Positions 26,463 through 35,097 are shown, counted from the first letter of the stretch. The stretch is 64,000 nt of DNA from Paenibacillus sp. FSL H8-0548 (GCF_038630985.1 NZ_CP152049.1:4731501-4795500); one strand, 5' to 3'. Made by a program: numbers and translations. Notes: generated by a model from the sequence alone, not told the origin.

Positions 26463-27416
26463 TCATGCTTCTCCTTTACTGCGGATTCGGGGATCCATTG
26501 CCGCATACACTGCATCAATAACTAAGTTCGTGAACACGACGACCGACACCATGACAAAAGCGTAGCCTTGAATGACTGGATAATCCTTAAGCAAAATACT
26601 ATCGAGGGCATACTTCCCAATGCCAGGCCAAGAAAAAATACTTTCGATGACTACTGCCCCGCTAATGAGCGTCGTAAAAGATAGAGCTACCATGGTAACG
26701 ACGGGAAGCAGAACATTTCTGATTACATGCTTGACGATAAGCTTGATCGCCAAGCCTCTTGAGAGCGCAGCCGTCACATAGATTTGACCAAATTCCGATA
26801 GCATATTAGCTCTGACAACTCGTATAATTTGCGGTGCACCTATTAAGCCTAATGTTACAGCGGGAAGCCACAGCCTTGTCAGGCCTGCATGACTGCTAAT
26901 CTCATAGGCGTTGAACTTTACTGCGAACAAGGATAGCAAGACCAAGCCGATTACAAATCCCGGAATGGAAGCCAGCGCTACACAGATGAACCTAATGATA
27001 TTATCGGAAACCTTTCCTGCACGGAGTGCAGAGACTGTTCCAAGCCATAATCCCAGTACGATTTGAATGAAGAGCGCTGCTATTGACAGCATGATGGTTG
27101 CCGGAAGCCTTTCCGCAATTTCGGAGCTGACGAGTCTGCCAGTATGAATAGAGCTTCCTAAGTCAAAGTGAAGGAGTCGGTTGATCCAATATCCATACTG
27201 CACGACGATGTTTTGATCAAGGCCCCATTGCTCGCGCAGCTCTGCCGCCTTCACCTGATAAGCCTCTGAATCACTCCTGGCAACTTCGATCTGTTTGTTT
27301 AGCAGCATTTGAACAGGATCACCAGGAGCCAAATGCGTCAATACAAATATAATAAGTGTCGCGCAAAATAACGTAATAAACGTTTCGAGTCCTTTACGGA
27401 GGATGGCCTTATACAT
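26463..27416 (-). CDS. ABC importer permease, NikB/CntB-like
   Basis: The protein has 317 residues and six predicted membrane segments. It has the DppB/NikB opening FVLTHLAPGDPVQMLL, the EAA loop TAALSRGLAIKLIVKHVIRN and the C-terminal IFSWPGIGKYALDSILLKDYP. It starts 9 bp after the binding-protein stop and joins the NikC-like permease directly. Together with the fused ATPase and the lipoprotein it makes a complete importer for a metal complex or small peptide. Confidence 0.9.
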   Translation of the reverse strand: MYKAILRKGLETFITLFCATLIIFVLTHLAPGDPVQMLLNKQIEVARSDSEAYQVKAAELREQWGLDQNIVVQYGYWINRLLHFDLGSSIHTGRLVSSEIAERLPATIMLSIAALFIQIVLGLWLGTVSALRAGKVSDNIIRFICVALASIPGFVIGLVLLSLFAVKFNAYEISSHAGLTRLWLPAVTLGLIGAPQIIRVVRANMLSEFGQIYVTAALSRGLAIKLIVKHVIRNVLLPVVTMVALSFTTLISGAVVIESIFSWPGIGKYALDSILLKDYPVIQGYAFVMVSVVVFTNLVIDAVYAAMDPRIRSKGEA

Positions 27417-27425
27417 GACATGTTC

Positions 27426-28982
27426 CTATTTCTGTCCGGCTGCGCTGAATGACAAGTCCGCATTCACTGTATTTTCAAATTGTCTAAAATGCTCTTCAAA
27501 TCCTTGCAGCTCTGCGCTTACCGCAGTAATTTGCGGACGTGGGAATAAAGAAATGATTGGTGCTTGCTGTGCAACCCTCTCATTTATTTGAAGAGCCAGT
27601 TCATGGCGTGCCTCAGCGTCGGACTCCCCTTTCATGCGTGCAAGCAGCTGATTGGTTTCTTCATCGTTAAAACCGCCATAATTTGCGCTTCCTTCCGGTG
27701 AAAACTGGCCTGATAATAAGGTGAATGTGTCACCGAAGGTGTTCCATGCTTCGATCAAGGCATCCCAATCCCCTTTTTCACGGGCAACCTCAATTAAGCT
27801 GTAATCACCATGCTGAACCTCCACCTTCACCCCAATTTGCGTCCATTGGTTTTGAAGAGCTTCCCCCAATGCTTTCTCGCCGCCCCAAGTCATCAATCGA
27901 AGCGTTAACGGCGTTCCATCCTTGTACCGAATATCATCATCACCCTTTATCCATCCTGCTTCATCTAATAGCTGATTGGCTTTAGCTTGATCAGCCTTGG
28001 TATATACGGCATTTCTTGCTTCAGCAAATTCGGGGTTAGAGCCGAGCCAGGTAGAGACGGGGATGCTCTGCCCTTCTGCCGCTAGAACGACCAGCTCCTC
28101 ACGGTCAAGTGCCCAAGATAGCGCTTGCCTTACTCTGGCATCTTCCAATTGGGGTCTGCGCTGATTCATATAAATCGTTTGTGTGTTTGCAACCGGCGCA
28201 GCAGACAATCTGGCCACTTTGCTGTCTTTAAATTGCTCCAAGCTTGTTACAGGTATATTTAATGCAATTTGGCTTCGTCCACTTAATACCGAAAGCACTC
28301 GTGTCTGTCCGTCCGTAATTTCTTCATACACTACCCTTTTAATTTTTGGTTTCGAACCCCAGTAGCTCTCATTGCTTTCCAATACCATTTTTTGTTTGGG
28401 AACAAACTCAACCATTTTATACATGCCCGTGAGATCCATCGTGTCCACAGCATCCTGCTTGGCATCGGCATTATGGATAACGGTCTGATAATAGGAAAGG
28501 TTTAAAGGCACTGGCAGATGTTCGCTGCTTGTTTTGACTTGAAGCGTATAATCATCGAGCTTAGTGAATGCCAGATCAGCTAAAAATGGCTGAGCTTGCA
28601 GATCCTTCTCTCTGGAACGCTCCAAAGAGGCGATTACCGCGCTAGCATCAATGGCCTTGCCGCTCCAAAAGGTCGCATTAGCCCTTAACTTAATTTCCCA
28701 TGTCGTTGAATCTACTTCCTTGACGCTTTCCGCCAAATCCGGCTCTACTTTCCCTTCTGCGTTGACTTTAAATAGCGCTTCCGCTGCCCCGCTATTTCTT
28801 AAATAACTGGAAGTAAGAGGCTGGACTGGATCTAAACTTGCGGCAATTTCTTGCCCTACAATAACGAGCTCTTGATCTTCTATGCTGTCTGATTGCACAT
28901 TCGTTGTAGCCGCGTTGTTTCCACAGCCTGCTGCCATGATGATTACGAATAAAAAGGTGATTAAGAAAATTAACTTCTTCAT
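27426..28982 (-). CDS. Substrate-binding lipoprotein of the importer, NikA/CntA-like (SBP_bac_5)
   Basis: The start at ATG 28982 opens a lipoprotein signal peptide (MKKLIFLITFLFVIIMAAGC; lipobox Cys about 20). An upstream in-frame ATG at 29093 would spoil the signal and overlap the methyltransferase. The mature part (about 498 residues) is the SBP_bac_5 fold, with PDLAESVKEVDSTTWEIKLR near 75, RQALSWALDREELV near 290 and NYGGFNDEETNQLL near 430. CntA and NikA bind metal-opine or metal-histidine complexes; here the ligand is presumed to be the metal chelate made by the same operon. Confidence 0.87.
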   Translation of the reverse strand: MKKLIFLITFLFVIIMAAGCGNNAATTNVQSDSIEDQELVIVGQEIAASLDPVQPLTSSYLRNSGAAEALFKVNAEGKVEPDLAESVKEVDSTTWEIKLRANATFWSGKAIDASAVIASLERSREKDLQAQPFLADLAFTKLDDYTLQVKTSSEHLPVPLNLSYYQTVIHNADAKQDAVDTMDLTGMYKMVEFVPKQKMVLESNESYWGSKPKIKRVVYEEITDGQTRVLSVLSGRSQIALNIPVTSLEQFKDSKVARLSAAPVANTQTIYMNQRRPQLEDARVRQALSWALDREELVVLAAEGQSIPVSTWLGSNPEFAEARNAVYTKADQAKANQLLDEAGWIKGDDDIRYKDGTPLTLRLMTWGGEKALGEALQNQWTQIGVKVEVQHGDYSLIEVAREKGDWDALIEAWNTFGDTFTLLSGQFSPEGSANYGGFNDEETNQLLARMKGESDAEARHELALQINERVAQQAPIISLFPRPQITAVSAELQGFEEHFRQFENTVNADLSFSAAGQK

Positions 28983-29046
28983 GATTGGCCCCCATTTTTC
29001 ACGATATCCAATGATTGGATTTGATTTGTTCTTTTTTTTCCTATAC

Positions 29047-29850
29047 CTATATGGCTTGTGCAATAACCTGCATGCGTGTGCCGAGCAGGTCATGGCTATA
29101 AATCAGAGAATCCTGCAGATCATATTTGTGAACATGAGGAGCTGGCTTATCGAACAGCTGCAGAAGCCGAAAACCACTTAAAGCAAGATAATGAGCCAGC
29201 TCCTGCGGAAATAGTAGACGGTGCTTTAAATGTTCGACTACCGGCTTCATACCTTTGACTGTCCAGCAATAATCCCGCTCCAATAGTTGATTAGCCAAGT
29301 CAATACTAAATCGCGTCTGAAGAGAAATGACCGTTTCATTAACGATTCTCTGTTCAACCAGTTCTTCCGTAAGCCAGCGCTGTCCCTCTTTTGTCAGGAA
29401 GAAAGCAGCATTTCGCATATCCAGATAGAGAAGCCCGCCGCTTTGAAGATGTTTGCGAAAGCACTGCAAGCTGGAGAGAACTGCTTCATTGGAAAAGTTG
29501 TATAAGAACGTGCTGCCTGCACAATACACCGCATCAAATCGTTGATTTATCGAAAAATCGGATTGATCCCCATACACAAATGGCAGTTCAGGATAATGCT
29601 CTTTCGCCCATGACAGCATTTCCTTAGAATTGTCCAGACCAGTGACCGCATAGCCCCTCTCGGTTAGATAAGCCGCTTCGCGGCCCGGACCCGAACCTAC
29701 GTCCAGCACATTTTGGCCAACGTTGTATTCAATAAACAGCTTATGTATGAACTGAGCCATGCTCTGGTCATGCTCCCCGTTAAATGCCAAGTAGAGTGAG
29801 GGATTGGTATGCAGAAAATTATCTGTATCCAGCTTTATATTCATTGACAT
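29047..29850 (-). CDS. Class I SAM-dependent methyltransferase
   Basis: The ATG at 29850 has AGAGGAG 6 nt upstream and overlaps the DUF364 stop by 32 bp; earlier in-frame codons add an arginine-rich tail. The protein has 267 residues with a Rossmann methyltransferase core. Motif I is VLDVGSGPGREA (about 47), the acidic end of beta-2 is GLDNSKEM, motif II-like FDAVYCAGS, and LYLDMRN follows. This matches small-molecule N- or O-methyltransferases. Within a predicted metallophore operon it would methylate an amine or carboxylate of the product; this is inference. Confidence 0.8.
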   Translation of the reverse strand: MSMNIKLDTDNFLHTNPSLYLAFNGEHDQSMAQFIHKLFIEYNVGQNVLDVGSGPGREAAYLTERGYAVTGLDNSKEMLSWAKEHYPELPFVYGDQSDFSINQRFDAVYCAGSTFLYNFSNEAVLSSLQCFRKHLQSGGLLYLDMRNAAFFLTKEGQRWLTEELVEQRIVNETVISLQTRFSIDLANQLLERDYCWTVKGMKPVVEHLKHRLLFPQELAHYLALSGFRLLQLFDKPAPHVHKYDLQDSLIYSHDLLGTRMQVIAQAI

Positions 29851-30682
29851 GCTGCTGCTCCTCTCTGCTTGAATAGCAATAGAGCTGTGATGCGGTTGCA
29901 CTAAATTGGGTGAACGGGAATGGCTCCGCAACTAGCGAAGTGACGCCCTGCTTCACAAATTGGGCAATAACCGCACTACCTGTTTGGGCATAAACGGTTA
30001 AAGGAATCTTTCTTTCCCTGACTCTCGATAAAATATGATCAAAGCTTCCATTACTCAAAGTCATACCTGTGCAAATGACACGATTCGCTTGATCAAGCAC
30101 GATGTCCATATCCTTCTCCACCGTTTCTCCCCACTGGGTTTCTTTAAGGTGCAAATCACAAGGCAGACAAGTTCCTCCGCTTTGTTTGATCGCTTCCACT
30201 AATGGATTGACTACACCAATTAAAGCAACCTTCTCTCCTGCTTGAATAGTTGCAGTATTCGCAATCAACATATCACGCTGCTTCGCTTTCTGAATGGGAG
30301 TGCCCCCAGCCACTTCGATGATGCTGGAGCAGCACTCCGGATGCGGAAAAACAGCACCGAGATAAGCATCCATGGCGGCAATTTGCACAGGCAGCCGTTT
30401 ATCCCGCAGCACCTCATCCAGAGGAAGTCCTGAGAACTCGGCTCCAGATTCCATATTCAATTGATCAGATGTATGTGAGCATGCACCGAAGGACGCTTCC
30501 ACTCTTAATAACAAATAATAATTATGATATTTGGTCGTAGAGGACGGGAACTGCGTCGTTTGATAGACATTGGATGCCCCTGTGACGATCAGTGTTTCTG
30601 GCTTAGGACCCAGATTTCCTTCCAATATGCCATCCAACAATTCAGCCACCGAGCTAAAATCATTTTGTTTCGTTTGGATCAT
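29819..30682 (-). CDS. DUF4213/DUF364 protein (putative heavy-metal-chelation family)
   Basis: The protein has 287 residues. The N-terminal part (about 1-95) resembles DUF4213 and the C-terminal part (about 105-270) the Rossmann-like DUF364 domain: EKVALIGVVNPLVEAIKQSG, ANRVICTGMTLSNGSFDHIL and a final TSLVAEPFPFTQFSATASQL. A conserved histidine/cysteine patch is visible around VFPHPECCSSI and CLPCDLHL. Pfam labels DUF364 'putative heavy-metal chelation'; no reaction is established. ATGA overlap with the upstream ATP-grasp gene and a 32-bp overlap with the methyltransferase make it an integral operon member. It could be a biosynthetic enzyme or a metal-handling protein. Confidence 0.8.
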   Translation of the reverse strand: MIQTKQNDFSSVAELLDGILEGNLGPKPETLIVTGASNVYQTTQFPSSTTKYHNYYLLLRVEASFGACSHTSDQLNMESGAEFSGLPLDEVLRDKRLPVQIAAMDAYLGAVFPHPECCSSIIEVAGGTPIQKAKQRDMLIANTATIQAGEKVALIGVVNPLVEAIKQSGGTCLPCDLHLKETQWGETVEKDMDIVLDQANRVICTGMTLSNGSFDHILSRVRERKIPLTVYAQTGSAVIAQFVKQGVTSLVAEPFPFTQFSATASQLYCYSSREEQQHVNEYKAGYR

Positions 30683-31938
30683 ACCGTTGCCTCATGGTTA
30701 TCGAAGCTAACGATAATGCGCTTAAGCGCTTCTTCTGCATACCATCTGGCTTGTTGTCCTACCGTATCCTCAGTGATAACGTAGCCAAGGTAGCAGGCGT
30801 TATCAATAGGAGGCGAAACATATTGCCCCTCACAGCTCTCAAGCTTGTATCGGGCGACGTGTCTATCCGTTTCTAGTGACCCCAGCCCCTTCAGTTGGGT
30901 AATCGTACCTCCTTGAGAAGGAACGAGGAACATCACGGCAGCACTGACAATTCCGTTATCCTTAGAAACAAGCACAGGCTTGATCCCTAAGGAGAGATCG
31001 ATAAAAGCATGGAGCAAATCAATGTCTGTCACCCGTTGGATGAGCTCTACGATGTAATTGCCGGCCGTTCTTGGATTAATTTCAATTAAACGCGGACCAT
31101 TAGCCGTAATTTTCACTTCCGTATGAGCAATGCCGTGGTCGTAGCCTACAGCTCCCAGCGCTTCTCTAACAAATTGAGTGACTTCAGATTGCGTTTCTTC
31201 ACTTAGCTTTGCCGGGAACATATGGCCATTTTCTATGAAAAAAGGAGTCCCGGTAATCGATTTATCTGTAATGCCCAATATCGTGATTTCGCCATTAAAT
31301 GAGACGCTCTCTACGCTAACCTCATCGCCTTCGATGAACTCTTCAATAAGACATATGCTGTCTCTTTCCTGATCCCGGAAATTAAGCGGAAAGTCTTCAA
31401 GAGCCTGATAAGCGTCCTGCAATTCATTTTTATTTTGAATGAAGCTCACAAAGGCACTGGATGCCAGATCGACCGGCTTGATCACCAATGGATAACCGAT
31501 TTCCTCTGCAGCCAGCTCCGCAGCCTCCAAGCTGCGTGCGAGTCGATATTTCGGATTGGCTAGTCCCGCACGGTCCAACGCCTGCCGCATGAGATGTTTA
31601 TGCCGCACAGTGTTTACAGTCTCCGGAAACGGACAAGGCAGATCAAACGCTTTGGCAACCTCTCTCACGGCGTCAATATAGTAATCACAAACGGTAATAA
31701 CCCCGTCAAAAGAGTAAGGCCGTAGAAACTCGATTAAGCTGGCATAATCATTTGTTTCCGTAACCAGAACAGAATCTGCATGCTGCACCACTGGATGTTT
31801 CTCCGGACGTATCGCACTCTGGTAATGCTCAAGCTTACGTGTAACAAAGGTGTACGTGTGACCTAGTGACTTCAGGAGCGGAGGCAGCAGATTACCGCTT
31901 GCTCCAACCCAGCTCTCAATCATTAAAAGATGTGCCAT
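30679..31938 (-). CDS. ATP-grasp carboxylate-amine ligase, first gene of the predicted metallophore operon
   Basis: The protein has 419 residues with a preATP-grasp N-terminal domain (1-110). The ATP-grasp core has the ATP-binding lysine in YPLVIKPVDLASS, EEFIEGDEVSVE, and the Mg-binding HTEVKITANGPRLIEINPR (Glu, Asn). This arrangement fits L-amino-acid ligases that join a carboxylate to an amino group through an acyl phosphate. It is the promoter-proximal gene, with GGAGG 6 nt before the ATG and the Zur-box-like operator just upstream. It would couple two amino-acid units of the chelator; the substrates are unknown. Confidence 0.85.
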   Translation of the reverse strand: MAHLLMIESWVGASGNLLPPLLKSLGHTYTFVTRKLEHYQSAIRPEKHPVVQHADSVLVTETNDYASLIEFLRPYSFDGVITVCDYYIDAVREVAKAFDLPCPFPETVNTVRHKHLMRQALDRAGLANPKYRLARSLEAAELAAEEIGYPLVIKPVDLASSAFVSFIQNKNELQDAYQALEDFPLNFRDQERDSICLIEEFIEGDEVSVESVSFNGEITILGITDKSITGTPFFIENGHMFPAKLSEETQSEVTQFVREALGAVGYDHGIAHTEVKITANGPRLIEINPRTAGNYIVELIQRVTDIDLLHAFIDLSLGIKPVLVSKDNGIVSAAVMFLVPSQGGTITQLKGLGSLETDRHVARYKLESCEGQYVSPPIDNACYLGYVITEDTVGQQARWYAEEALKRIIVSFDNHEATV

Positions 31939-31951
31939 AATGAACCTCCAT

Positions 31952-32008
31952 AAATCGTAATGATTACTATTAGTTGCGAGTATACTATACAGGATTTTAC
32001 ATTGTCAA
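31952..32008 (-). promoter_or_regulatory. Sigma-A promoter with overlapping Zur-box-like operator
   Basis: On the minus strand, TTGACA (32003-32008), an 18-bp spacer and TATACT (31979-31984) form a near-consensus promoter. At 31952-31972, just downstream of the -10, the plus strand reads AAATCGTAAT, then G, then ATTACTATTA. The Bacillus Zur box is AAATCGTAAT-N-ATTACGATTT, so the left half is exact and the right half keeps ATTAC and differs at three positions. A repressor there would block initiation. The ATP-grasp ATG follows 14 bp later. Confidence 0.75.
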
Positions 32009-32033
32009 TCCTTTAACGCGAATAATATTGTTA

Positions 32034-32076
32034 CAAACAAAAAAAAGCGAGTTCTGCGCAGACACGCAAACCCGCC
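32034..32076 (-). terminator. Terminator of the 7TM histidine kinase gene
   Basis: On the minus strand a stem GCGGGTT / GAACTCGC with GCGTGTCTGCGC between is followed by eight T residues. It lies about 95 bp beyond the kinase stop and 40 bp ahead of the metallophore promoter. Confidence 0.7.
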
Positions 32077-32171
32077 AAAGATCAACCTTGGAAAAACACG
32101 TATGATTCCAACTCGAGCACAGTACACCAAAAGTCCGACATGAAATATGAGCCTTGATACATTAAGAATTT

Positions 32172-33905
32172 TCATCCCGCTGTTCCGTCTCTCATGGTGA
32201 AGTGAACTGTGCTTCCTTGCCCTGCTATGCTTTCCACCCATATTCTCCCGCCGCTCAGTTGTATGAACTGTCGGCTGACAAGCAGTCCAAGACCCGATCC
32301 CTTCTCTCCGAGTGTGCCTGACGATGAATTGAGCTGTTTCTCAGCAAATAACTGATGAACCTGCTCCTCTTCCATACCCAACCCGTTATCGCGAACGGAA
32401 ACGATCACCATATCGCCGGATAGCTGGGCATCCACCTGGACTGACCCGCCCAGTCCCGTAAACTTGATCGCGTTGGATAATAAATTACGGATAATTAGTC
32501 CAAGTGCTTCTCGGTCAGCATACACCCGGGTGCCTAAAGCAATCGTATGATTTACACTTATATGTTTGGCCTCGCTTGTAATATGCAGCATATGACAGCA
32601 ATCCTCTACAACCTCAGAAAGCTCGATTACCTGTGGACGAAGTACCATATCATCCCGCTGGCTGCGGAACCACTCTAATAGATTATTCGCCATCCCGAGT
32701 GTATTGCGAATTTGGTCACCAAGCGTCTCAATGATCTCCCGATGCTCAGGATCGAAGCTGTGCCTGTCTTCTTCCAGTAATTCAACGAGCTGATACTGCA
32801 ATGCCAGTGGACTGCGAATATCGTGCGACACGATCGTAAACAACTGATCCTTCAATCGGCTCAGCTGTGCAATCTGCTCCAGATGCTGCTCCTTCTCCGT
32901 AATGTCAACGATAAGAGATATGCTGCCCTGTCCCTGTTTACGCAGTATATGCAACGGATAGACATTCACGCTGTATATTTTTCTTTCTCCACCCAGCCAG
33001 ATAGCAATTTCTGCACGGCCCAGTTGCATAGACTTGCATAGCTCGTGCCATTCCGGCCAAGGCTCCAATAGTTCCGCCATATTCCGACCATGAATAGCCG
33101 CATAACCCATCTCCGAAAACCATTTGGATGCCTGTTTATTGCTGTCAATGATCTTACCTGAAGCATTCGCTATCACAATACTTTCCTGAAGCGTATCAAG
33201 CACAATATTCCTTGCAATCGGAACCGTTGAGAAAAATTTAATCCGGAATGTAATAACCAGCATCAATGTACCTGTAAATCCACAATAAACCGATAATGGA
33301 AGCAACCAAGACGACCATTCAGGATTCATAAGTTTGATAATTTCAAGAACAAGCGGAAATGAACTGAGAAAAAGAATCCACATCCCCGGCTTACGAAAAT
33401 CGTTACGGATGTTCCGAATATACTGAAAGAGAAAATAAAGACATGCAGCCATAATACAGTAACAAATGACCGAGAAAGCTATTGAATAGATGGTCCTCGA
33501 CGTCATTAAATATCCGTTATTAAGCTCTATCGTTCGATAGATCATATGAAGCACGGGATTGAACCACGACAGCAGCGACCAAAGCGCGAATACCGTGAGC
33601 AACATGATCTTCCATCGAAGCCTTAGCAATTTGTCGCGACCGATCAACTGATATACGAATAGGAGAAAGAAAGGTACGATTAAATTAAGCGCTGTACTCT
33701 GAATATTGCGAAAAATCATCTTTTCCATTAATAAATGGCTGCTTTTCTCCAAAATGATACTGCTTGAGTAAATCATCCGGCACACGATCAAGCCGATGAG
33801 ATAACCTACTCCGCGTTCTTTTCTAAACCCATATACAAAGAATAAAATGATGCCCGTCATGATGACTGAAGCAATCATCAAGACAAGCTCTACTGTGGCA
33901 TTCAT
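32172..33905 (-). CDS. Histidine kinase with seven-helix membrane sensor and PAS domain
   Basis: The protein has 577 residues. The N-terminal 220 are seven hydrophobic helices (His_kinase_N 7TM type: LVLMIASVIMTGIILFFVYG, IVPFFLLFVYQLIG, MLLTVFALWSLLSWF and others). A PAS domain (about 230-340) is followed by HisKA with TIVSHDIRSPLA and HATPase_c (LLSNAIKFTG, GLGMEEEQV, KGSGLGLLVSR). Its stimulus is unknown; 7TM modules often sense lipophilic ligands or membrane state. No response regulator is adjacent, but its promoter carries the same 30-bp block as the BTAD regulator at 18032-19159. Confidence 0.87.
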   Translation of the reverse strand: MNATVELVLMIASVIMTGIILFFVYGFRKERGVGYLIGLIVCRMIYSSSIILEKSSHLLMEKMIFRNIQSTALNLIVPFFLLFVYQLIGRDKLLRLRWKIMLLTVFALWSLLSWFNPVLHMIYRTIELNNGYLMTSRTIYSIAFSVICYCIMAACLYFLFQYIRNIRNDFRKPGMWILFLSSFPLVLEIIKLMNPEWSSWLLPLSVYCGFTGTLMLVITFRIKFFSTVPIARNIVLDTLQESIVIANASGKIIDSNKQASKWFSEMGYAAIHGRNMAELLEPWPEWHELCKSMQLGRAEIAIWLGGERKIYSVNVYPLHILRKQGQGSISLIVDITEKEQHLEQIAQLSRLKDQLFTIVSHDIRSPLALQYQLVELLEEDRHSFDPEHREIIETLGDQIRNTLGMANNLLEWFRSQRDDMVLRPQVIELSEVVEDCCHMLHITSEAKHISVNHTIALGTRVYADREALGLIIRNLLSNAIKFTGLGGSVQVDAQLSGDMVIVSVRDNGLGMEEEQVHQLFAEKQLNSSSGTLGEKGSGLGLLVSRQFIQLSGGRIWVESIAGQGSTVHFTMRDGTAG

Positions 33906-33965
33906 GACAATTTCCTTTATGTTTGACGTAAGAAGATGACTAGCTTTATTCGTTCCTCTCCATTG

Positions 33966-34018
33966 AATATAGTATATGAAAGCATAGGGTGCAAGACGTA
34001 ATATGCCAAATTCCGACA
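33966..34018 (-). promoter_or_regulatory. Kinase promoter with the motif shared with the BTAD regulator
   Basis: On the minus strand, TTGCAC (33989-33994), a 17-bp spacer and TATATT (33966-33971). The 30-bp block 33989-34018 aligns without gaps to 19236-19265. In both, CGACA marks the far end and GTGCAAGAC the near end (plus-strand reading). Confidence 0.6.
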
Positions 34019-34039
34019 GATCCTATTCCATAACGGAAT

Positions 34040-34474
34040 TTATAGCAAAACCCTATTTTCCAGTATATTTTTCAAACTAATATGTGACTTTGAAGGCCCG
34101 AACTTTATAAGAGAATCTTGAAATTCAGCAAGTTCCTCAATAGAAGCGGTTTGCACCTTAATGAGATAATTGTATTCCCCACTAATGCGAAATAAATCAG
34201 TTACTTCCATAGCGTTCTGACAAAAATCAGTGATCTCTTGGCAATGTTCTGTTTTTAATAGAATAAAAGTGGTCGTACCTCGATTCAGATCCCGTAAATT
34301 AAAAGCAGTATTATACCCAGAAATGATGTTTTTTTCTTCCAATTTGATCATTCTTTCTTTTACGGATGGTTGTGACATCGAAACCTCTTTACTGATTTGA
34401 GCAATGGACATTCGTGCATTGTACTGAAGTAATGCCATGATCTTTTTATCAATATCATCCATATGATATTCCAT
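34040..34474 (-). CDS. Lrp/AsnC-family transcriptional regulator
   Basis: The protein has 144 residues. An N-terminal HTH (DDIDKKIMALLQYNARMSIA, then SMSQPSVKERMIKLE) precedes an AsnC/RAM effector domain (about 65-140) with FRISGEYNYLIKV. It is divergent from the small VOC gene at 34636 and probably controls it and itself. The ATG at 34474 is preceded by AGGGGG; ATG 34462 is an alternative. The effector is likely an amino acid but is not identifiable. Confidence 0.88.
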   Translation of the reverse strand: MEYHMDDIDKKIMALLQYNARMSIAQISKEVSMSQPSVKERMIKLEEKNIISGYNTAFNLRDLNRGTTTFILLKTEHCQEITDFCQNAMEVTDLFRISGEYNYLIKVQTASIEELAEFQDSLIKFGPSKSHISLKNILENRVLL

Positions 34475-34635
34475 ATTAAAAAGCCCCCTGACCCAATTTA
34501 ATTAATGAAACCAATTCGACTTAAATACCTTATATTCAATAACTATATTACGTTAAAACCCTTACTTTATATATGTATTTTACATTTTAATGCAACTATA
34601 ATAAATATATATTATTAATAAGGGAGCGATTATAA

Positions 34636-35097
34636 ATGAGTGTAAAAGGTCTATCACATGTAGCGATCCAAGCCAGAGATTATGAAGCAACGATTACATT
34701 TTATATTGAGGTTTTAGGGTTCAAGCTAGGCCATCATTGGAGTCTACCATTATTTCAAATCAAAGAAGCCTGCATGCTGATTTCACCTGACCAAAGAACC
34801 TGCATTGAAATCTTTGACAACGATGCAGTCATTCCCGCTCAAGGGAAGAAAGCATTATCTGAAGAAGATATAGCTCACGGCGCGTTATTGCATTTAGCCT
34901 TCTACGTGGATAATGTAGATGAAATGTATCGAAAAGCCCTTGCTCATGGAGCAAAGGCTTTTATAGAACCGGATTACCTTTCTCTTGGCGAACCGCCTCT
35001 TCTAATAAAAAACGCGATCATTCATAGTCCCAATGGGGAAATTATCGAATTCATTGAAGATGTTGATTTTGATATTTCCGCCAAACCCCACGAGTGA
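34636..35097 (+). CDS. Single-domain VOC (glyoxalase/bleomycin-resistance fold) protein
   Basis: The protein has 153 residues with one VOC domain: GLSHVAIQARDYEATITFYI at the start (possible His ligand), LLHLAFYVDNVDEMY (His at about 96) and NGEIIEFIEDVDF (Glu at about 139). The three positions match a glyoxalase-type metal site. AAGGGAG precedes the ATG. It is divergent from the Lrp/AsnC gene, so its substrate may be linked to amino-acid metabolism. Substrate unknown. Confidence 0.8.
   Translation: MSVKGLSHVAIQARDYEATITFYIEVLGFKLGHHWSLPLFQIKEACMLISPDQRTCIEIFDNDAVIPAQGKKALSEEDIAHGALLHLAFYVDNVDEMYRKALAHGAKAFIEPDYLSLGEPPLLIKNAIIHSPNGEIIEFIEDVDFDISAKPHE

Noticed and set aside
29850..29931. Earlier start for the methyltransferase at 29931
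   Set aside because: The extra 27 residues are not methyltransferase-like and the AGAGGAG site stands directly before ATG 29850.
21577..31938. A staphylopine/bacillopaline (Cnt) locus
   Set aside because: Importer and exporter fit, but no histidine racemase, nicotianamine-like synthase or opine dehydrogenase is present; four other enzymes take their place.
32005..32241. Small arginine-rich minus-strand frame between the kinase and ATP-grasp genes
   Set aside because: It covers the terminator hairpin and the metallophore promoter and has no family resemblance.
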